Positions 59,968-64,000 of a DNA stretch of 64,000 nucleotides are shown in pieces. Positions within the stretch are counted from its first letter, which is position 1. Each line of letters begins with the position of its first letter. The translations under genes were made by a program, and so were the position numbers. Source of the DNA: Akkermansiaceae bacterium UBA1315 (GTDB taxonomy: Bacteria > Verrucomicrobiota > Verrucomicrobiia > Verrucomicrobiales > Akkermansiaceae); the NCBI GenBank assembly GCA_002307065.1, contig DBTN01000009.1:1-64000 (forward strand). Direction: 5' to 3'. The notes below the pieces were generated by a model, which worked only from the letters and a program-made list of their open reading frames with translations, did no database searches and was not told the origin of the DNA.

Positions 59968-61716
59968 ATGCCGAAAAGAAAAGTTCTATCGTATCTGGTT
60001 TGCCTCTTCATGGTCATGCTGAGCGAGGGCTTTGCGGCACCGTTTGTTCCTCCTCAGGAAGGGCCTGTGGCATTTCGACGGGACCGGCTGCCCTTGGATC
60101 CGGAAACGATGGTGTCGCTCTCTGAGCAGCTCCACATCCTCGCAGCAGGACAGGGAATGGATCGAGCGGAAGATCGTCGCGCCACCGCCCAGATGCTAGC
60201 GCTGGCGTTGGCTTTAAACCCGGTGAATCCGCAGGCGCGTGCGGCGGTGAAATCATTGACGGAAGGTGCCGAAGGCATGGGGGTTCCCGATGCTGAAAGG
60301 CTGGAGCGGAGCCGTTCGCGGATCTGGAACACTCTGGCCTGGCTTGAGACGCCAAAAGCCGGCCCGGAGGGAAATGCGCTGGCGGCCTGTTTGGCAGACG
60401 TCATTGCCGCGTCAGATCCCAGTCATCCACGGTCGGCAGCCGTCCGAGAGAAGGGAGAGAGGGGTGCATGGAACTCTTGGATTGCGCCCGTCGACCGGTT
60501 CGAAGACCTGAAAATTGAGCAAAATCAGTTGGTTACGGAAAAATCGGACCAGGAAGAACCGGTTCAGACGGTAGCCCTCAAGTTAGAAAAGGCGGTGATC
60601 TCCACTCCGCTATGGATGGAGGATTCAAAAACCAAAAGCAGCCGTCTCCTGTCGGTTCCGGTGACACTTTTAGCGGAACCTACTGGGGGTGATTTCACAT
60701 TTTCGATCGAGGACACACCATTCTCCAGCGCGCTCGCCCAAATGAATCAAACGCTCAAGCAGGCTTTGGAAAAAGAGCACGGTGGCCTTCCGAAAACCGC
60801 ACGAGTCACCCTGATCTGTGGCAAAGAAGAAAATTACCGATGGGGACAAAACCGGAATGCCATCTCTGGCGCTGCGGCTGTCTTGCTGAGTGCGGCGATT
60901 ACCGGGCGCGAGCCGGACGCGACGGTGATCGGCTTGGTCGAAGCAGATGGTGCCTTCAAAGCGCCCAAGGATTTTTGGAATCGGCTCCGATCACTGATGG
61001 ACTCCGATGCCCCGGGTGGAAAACTCGTGGTTCCCACGGAAGCGGCAGACACGGTCGGGTTCATCCTAGCGTTAGAACGGCCGGAGTTTTTCTTTAAATA
61101 TGAGGTGATGACGGCGTCAAATCTTACGGAACTTCTTGATCGGAGCGCGAAGATTCCATCATCCGAGATTCAGGACCTTTCCGTCAAATTTCGAGACATT
61201 CGGGAAAAGGGAGCATCTCAACCTCTCAGCTCATACGTGGCGAACCGGTTTATCCGCCAACGGCTGAACGATCTCGTGTCTGCGGCTCCTTATCATCTTT
61301 CTGCAAAGTGGCTCGCCGTTCAGGCGGCGGGTGAGCGTCCTACGCGGCTGCCTCGAAACCTGCTCGCGTTCGAATACCAGCGAGCGATTGCTCCAATGGC
61401 TTGGATTTTGAACGAACCGTTCGTCGGGTTTGATACCGAGCGGCTCGATCAAACCTATGAAACCTGTCGGGCAGAGGTCGATTTGTTAGAACGCTACGTC
61501 GACACCGCCGACCGTGACCTGCATTTGCGGGTTCGTGATTTGACGACTTCGATGCGGACGTTTTCCCGTGGCACCCGCATTCGAGGAGCAGAAATGAGCG
61601 GCAAAGCCGCGACCGTTCTCGCGTACGATCTGATGATTCGATCGTATGCTCTGATTCATGAAGAGCTGGCAGCGCTTACCGAACCCGAAGATCGCCGCGA
61701 GCTGCCACCCCCTTGA
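59968..61716 (+). CDS. Exported protein with a Lon-protease-like domain
   Basis: A 582-residue exported protein. ATG 59968 gives a signal peptide (KRKVLSYLVCLFMVMLSEGFAAP, in parts). Residues ~20-190 are helical. Residues ~205-390 resemble the C-terminal protease domain of Lon (S16): NAISGAAAVLLSAAITGREP lines up with Lon's GPSAG...TG stretch, including the Ser, and GGKLVVPTEAADTV with its IPxxN strand. By eye, the position of the catalytic Lys holds Arg or Trp (APKDFWNRL), so activity is doubtful. Residues ~400-582 are helical and unassigned. priA follows after 52 bases. Confidence 0.72.
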   Translation: MPKRKVLSYLVCLFMVMLSEGFAAPFVPPQEGPVAFRRDRLPLDPETMVSLSEQLHILAAGQGMDRAEDRRATAQMLALALALNPVNPQARAAVKSLTEGAEGMGVPDAERLERSRSRIWNTLAWLETPKAGPEGNALAACLADVIAASDPSHPRSAAVREKGERGAWNSWIAPVDRFEDLKIEQNQLVTEKSDQEEPVQTVALKLEKAVISTPLWMEDSKTKSSRLLSVPVTLLAEPTGGDFTFSIEDTPFSSALAQMNQTLKQALEKEHGGLPKTARVTLICGKEENYRWGQNRNAISGAAAVLLSAAITGREPDATVIGLVEADGAFKAPKDFWNRLRSLMDSDAPGGKLVVPTEAADTVGFILALERPEFFFKYEVMTASNLTELLDRSAKIPSSEIQDLSVKFRDIREKGASQPLSSYVANRFIRQRLNDLVSAAPYHLSAKWLAVQAAGERPTRLPRNLLAFEYQRAIAPMAWILNEPFVGFDTERLDQTYETCRAEVDLLERYVDTADRDLHLRVRDLTTSMRTFSRGTRIRGAEMSGKAATVLAYDLMIRSYALIHEELAALTEPEDRRELPPP

Positions 61717-61768
61717 GATTTCCTCAATTCGCCTTGGCCCATCGGTCGACTGAAGACACTCTTGGGAA

Positions 61769-63988
61769 GTGAACGCTCGTGTGCTGATCGACGGCCCTTC
61801 GGAGCTGGTTTTTGACTACGCCATCCCTGCCGGGATGGGGGTTCAAGCTGGTTGCCGGGTCCGTGTGCCCTTGAGGCGGAAATCCGCGACCGGAACGGTG
61901 CTGTCGATCGCGGAGCCGGAGCAGCAAGATTTCGCACTGCGCGAGCTGGATTCTCTGATCGATCCCGAACCGCTGATCACCCCGGTCCTGCTGCGAACGG
62001 GAGAGTGGATCGCAAACTACTATGGATGTAGTATTGAATCGGTGATCCGCTCGCTGGTTCCGGAGGCCGTCCGGTCCGAGGAAAATTCGGCCAAGACGCG
62101 CCGTATTGCCGTTTTGGAAAAGGAACCGGTTCCAGAAAGTTTGGAAAAGCTCGCGAAGCGCGCGCCACGGCAGCATGCGATTCTAACGCTTCTCACCCAT
62201 ACGGCTGACCGCCGTCTTCCGGTGAGCGATCTCGGCGAAGGAAATTCTGCGGCGTTAAAAGCGCTGGAGAAGAACGGTTTCATCCGGTTGGAAACGGAGG
62301 AAGTCCGCCGTGATCCCGACGCGGATGGCGTCGAAGAGATCCTCGAATTTAAACCCCTTCAGCTCAATTCCGAACAAGAAGTGGCTCTGGAGCAAGTGGT
62401 TGAGGCGATCGCCCACCCCGATACCGCGCGGCCGATTCTTTTGCTAGGCGTGACGGGTTCTGGGAAAACCGAAGTCTATCTTCAGGCGGCTCAACGGGCG
62501 CTGGACCTGGGCAAAACGGTATTGGTGCTGGTCCCGGAAATTTCTCTCACTCCGCAAACGGTTAGAAGATTCAAATCCCGCTTCTCCGCGATGCAGGATC
62601 AGGTCGCCGTGTTGCATTCCAATTTGTCCCAAGGGGAACGTTTTGACGAATGGCATCGTATCCGAAAAGGCCTCGCCCGCATCGTGATCGGCGCGCGTTC
62701 CGCAGTCTTCGCGCCGCTGCCGAATCTGGGGCTGATCCTCGTCGATGAAGAACACGAGAATTCCTATAAACAGGAAAATCCGCCGAGATATCATGGACGT
62801 GACGTCGCGGTATTAAGAGCGGCTTTTGAACCTTGTGCCATCGTCCTGGGATCGGCCACGCCATCGTTGGAGTCATGGCATAACACCCAAACAGAAAAAT
62901 ATCACCTGATCCGGCTGAAGCAACGAGCGGATGGGCAATCGATGCCATTGGTTCGAGTGGTCGACATGCGCCTTGAAGCGGCCAAACAAAAGGGGAATTT
63001 GCCGATTCTTTCCGACAAACTCCGCACCGCGCTGGAGCAAAGATTGGAGAAAGGTGAGCAATCGATCCTTTTCCTCAACCGCCGTGGGTTCGCCCGCTCT
63101 TTGCAATGTCCTTCTTGCGGATATGTTTGTCAGTGTCCGCATTGTGCGGTGGCTTTGACCTATCATCGCACGGATGAACGACTGGTATGTCATGTCTGTG
63201 GCCATACTTCGATCGTGCCGAGGAAATGTCCGGAATGCAAAAGTCCCGCGATTTTGCTTCAAGGATATGGGACTCAAAAAGTCGAAGAGGTCTTAGCAAA
63301 GGTGTTACCCACTGCGAAGTTCGCACGCATTGATGCAGACGCGATGCGAAGAAAACACGCCTTGCGAGATACGTTGAACGCATTCAAAGCGCATAAGATC
63401 GATATTCTGATCGGCACCCAAATGATCGCGAAAGGTTTGCATTTTCCCAATGTCACCTTGGTCGGGATTTTGAATGCGGATCTCGGATTGCATGTTCCCG
63501 ATTTCCGGGCGGGAGAGAGGACCTTTCAATTGCTGACTCAAGTCGCAGGGCGCGCGGGCCGTGGGGACTTGGAAGGCGAAGTGATCGTGCAAACCTTCAC
63601 TCCGCATTCGCCATCGATCCAGTACGCGCGGAAGCATGACTTCGATGGATTTTCCGAACAGGAGATGGAATTTCGCAAAGCGTTTTCCTATCCGCCCTTT
63701 GCGCACTGCGGCGTGCTCACCGCACGATCCACGCATGAACGTCGCGCCGAGTTCACGTTGCAAACTCTGCATGTCCGATTAAAGGAAAATTTACCGGCTG
63801 ATATGGTTTTGGGAGAGGTTTTGCCCTCACCGCTCATCCGGTCGCATGGGCAATTTCGTTTCCAGATCACGCTTCGGTCGCATCGGGCGCGGCCCCTGAC
63901 CCGTCATGTGCAAGCGGTGCTCGCCCGCACGACCCTGCCGGAAGACGTGACCGTCGTCTTTGATATGGACGCCTTGAATTTTTCGTAA
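61769..63988 (+). CDS. priA: Primosomal protein PriA, replication restart helicase
   Basis: PriA recognises stalled forks and reloads the replicative helicase. The 739-residue protein has the N-terminal DNA-binding domain, Walker A GVTGSGKTEVYLQAA (~230), DEEH-box LVDEEHENSYKQ, GSATPSLES, and the zinc-binding insertion with four CxxC-type pairs (QCPSCGYVCQCPHC, LVCHVCGHTS, KCPECKS). C-terminal helicase motifs LIGTQMIAKGLHFPNV and TQVAGRAGRG are intact. It starts at GTG 61769 and ends 12 bases before the window end. Confidence 0.96.
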   Translation: MNARVLIDGPSELVFDYAIPAGMGVQAGCRVRVPLRRKSATGTVLSIAEPEQQDFALRELDSLIDPEPLITPVLLRTGEWIANYYGCSIESVIRSLVPEAVRSEENSAKTRRIAVLEKEPVPESLEKLAKRAPRQHAILTLLTHTADRRLPVSDLGEGNSAALKALEKNGFIRLETEEVRRDPDADGVEEILEFKPLQLNSEQEVALEQVVEAIAHPDTARPILLLGVTGSGKTEVYLQAAQRALDLGKTVLVLVPEISLTPQTVRRFKSRFSAMQDQVAVLHSNLSQGERFDEWHRIRKGLARIVIGARSAVFAPLPNLGLILVDEEHENSYKQENPPRYHGRDVAVLRAAFEPCAIVLGSATPSLESWHNTQTEKYHLIRLKQRADGQSMPLVRVVDMRLEAAKQKGNLPILSDKLRTALEQRLEKGEQSILFLNRRGFARSLQCPSCGYVCQCPHCAVALTYHRTDERLVCHVCGHTSIVPRKCPECKSPAILLQGYGTQKVEEVLAKVLPTAKFARIDADAMRRKHALRDTLNAFKAHKIDILIGTQMIAKGLHFPNVTLVGILNADLGLHVPDFRAGERTFQLLTQVAGRAGRGDLEGEVIVQTFTPHSPSIQYARKHDFDGFSEQEMEFRKAFSYPPFAHCGVLTARSTHERRAEFTLQTLHVRLKENLPADMVLGEVLPSPLIRSHGQFRFQITLRSHRARPLTRHVQAVLARTTLPEDVTVVFDMDALNFS

Positions 63989-64000
63989 CCGGTTCTGCGG

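Overview
The window is a dense, GC-rich bacterial chromosome segment with about 75 protein genes on both strands and no rRNA, tRNA, CRISPR, phage or insertion sequence that I could see. Gene content points to a Gram-negative diderm (lpxD, an OmpH/Skp chaperone, an Mla-type lipid transporter, an OprM-type outer-membrane factor, OmpA) that makes menaquinone, carries the long form of IspG, has many small lipoproteins and often starts genes at TTG or GTG. Together these suggest Verrucomicrobiota, probably near Verrucomicrobiaceae/Akkermansiaceae. This assignment is inferred from gene style, not from a search.

Layout. 0-10 kb: the end of carB, a YchJ-like gene, an exported lysozyme-like lipoprotein, rpoZ-smpB, a TonB-like/OmpA hybrid, homoserine dehydrogenase, a TraB-family protein and ispG. 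10-22 kb: clpS paired with a DUF2017-like gene, an SNF2 helicase, an acyltransferase, a YebC regulator, a YugP-type protease, a GT2 glycosyltransferase coupled to an L,D-transpeptidase, and rpsT. 22-31 kb: lpxD-skp, two tiny Cys-rich lipoproteins, leuCD, MgtC, a HAD phosphatase, a Nudix hydrolase and a glyoxalase. 31-36 kb: UspA, prolyl oligopeptidase, and an outer-membrane efflux factor divergent from a TetR regulator across a perfect inverted repeat. 36-42.6 kb: the menaquinone cluster menH-menB-menA-menC-menE, interrupted between menB and menA by two VapBC-type toxin-antitoxin modules, the first with a frameshifted toxin. 42.7-45.2 kb: a PhoH/PIN ATPase, then an array of 316-bp hairpin-rich repeats. 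45.2-48.8 kb: a four-gene Mla/Pqi-type lipid transport operon. 48.9-52 kb: an RbsD-like lipoprotein, a minimal RNase III, a ferredoxin, an exported hydrolase and an SDR. 52.3-57.5 kb: pyruvate dehydrogenase E1-alpha, E1-beta and E2, with three small lipoprotein genes between E1-beta and E2. 57.5-64 kb: mnmG, a thioesterase, an exported protein with a Lon-protease-like domain, and priA.

The most notable signals lie outside ordinary gene calls. Three exact copies of the 14-bp palindrome GTTCCACGTGGAAC, the known core of ParB-binding parS sites, fall within 1.7 kb in and beside mnmG and imply a location near the replication origin. The hexamer ACCGGT is scattered through genes at several times its expected frequency, like a highly iterated palindrome. 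Other leads are the TonB-like/OmpA hybrid, an exported Lon-like domain, a set of minute lipoproteins that are little more than a lipobox, and the toxin-antitoxin island inside the menaquinone cluster.
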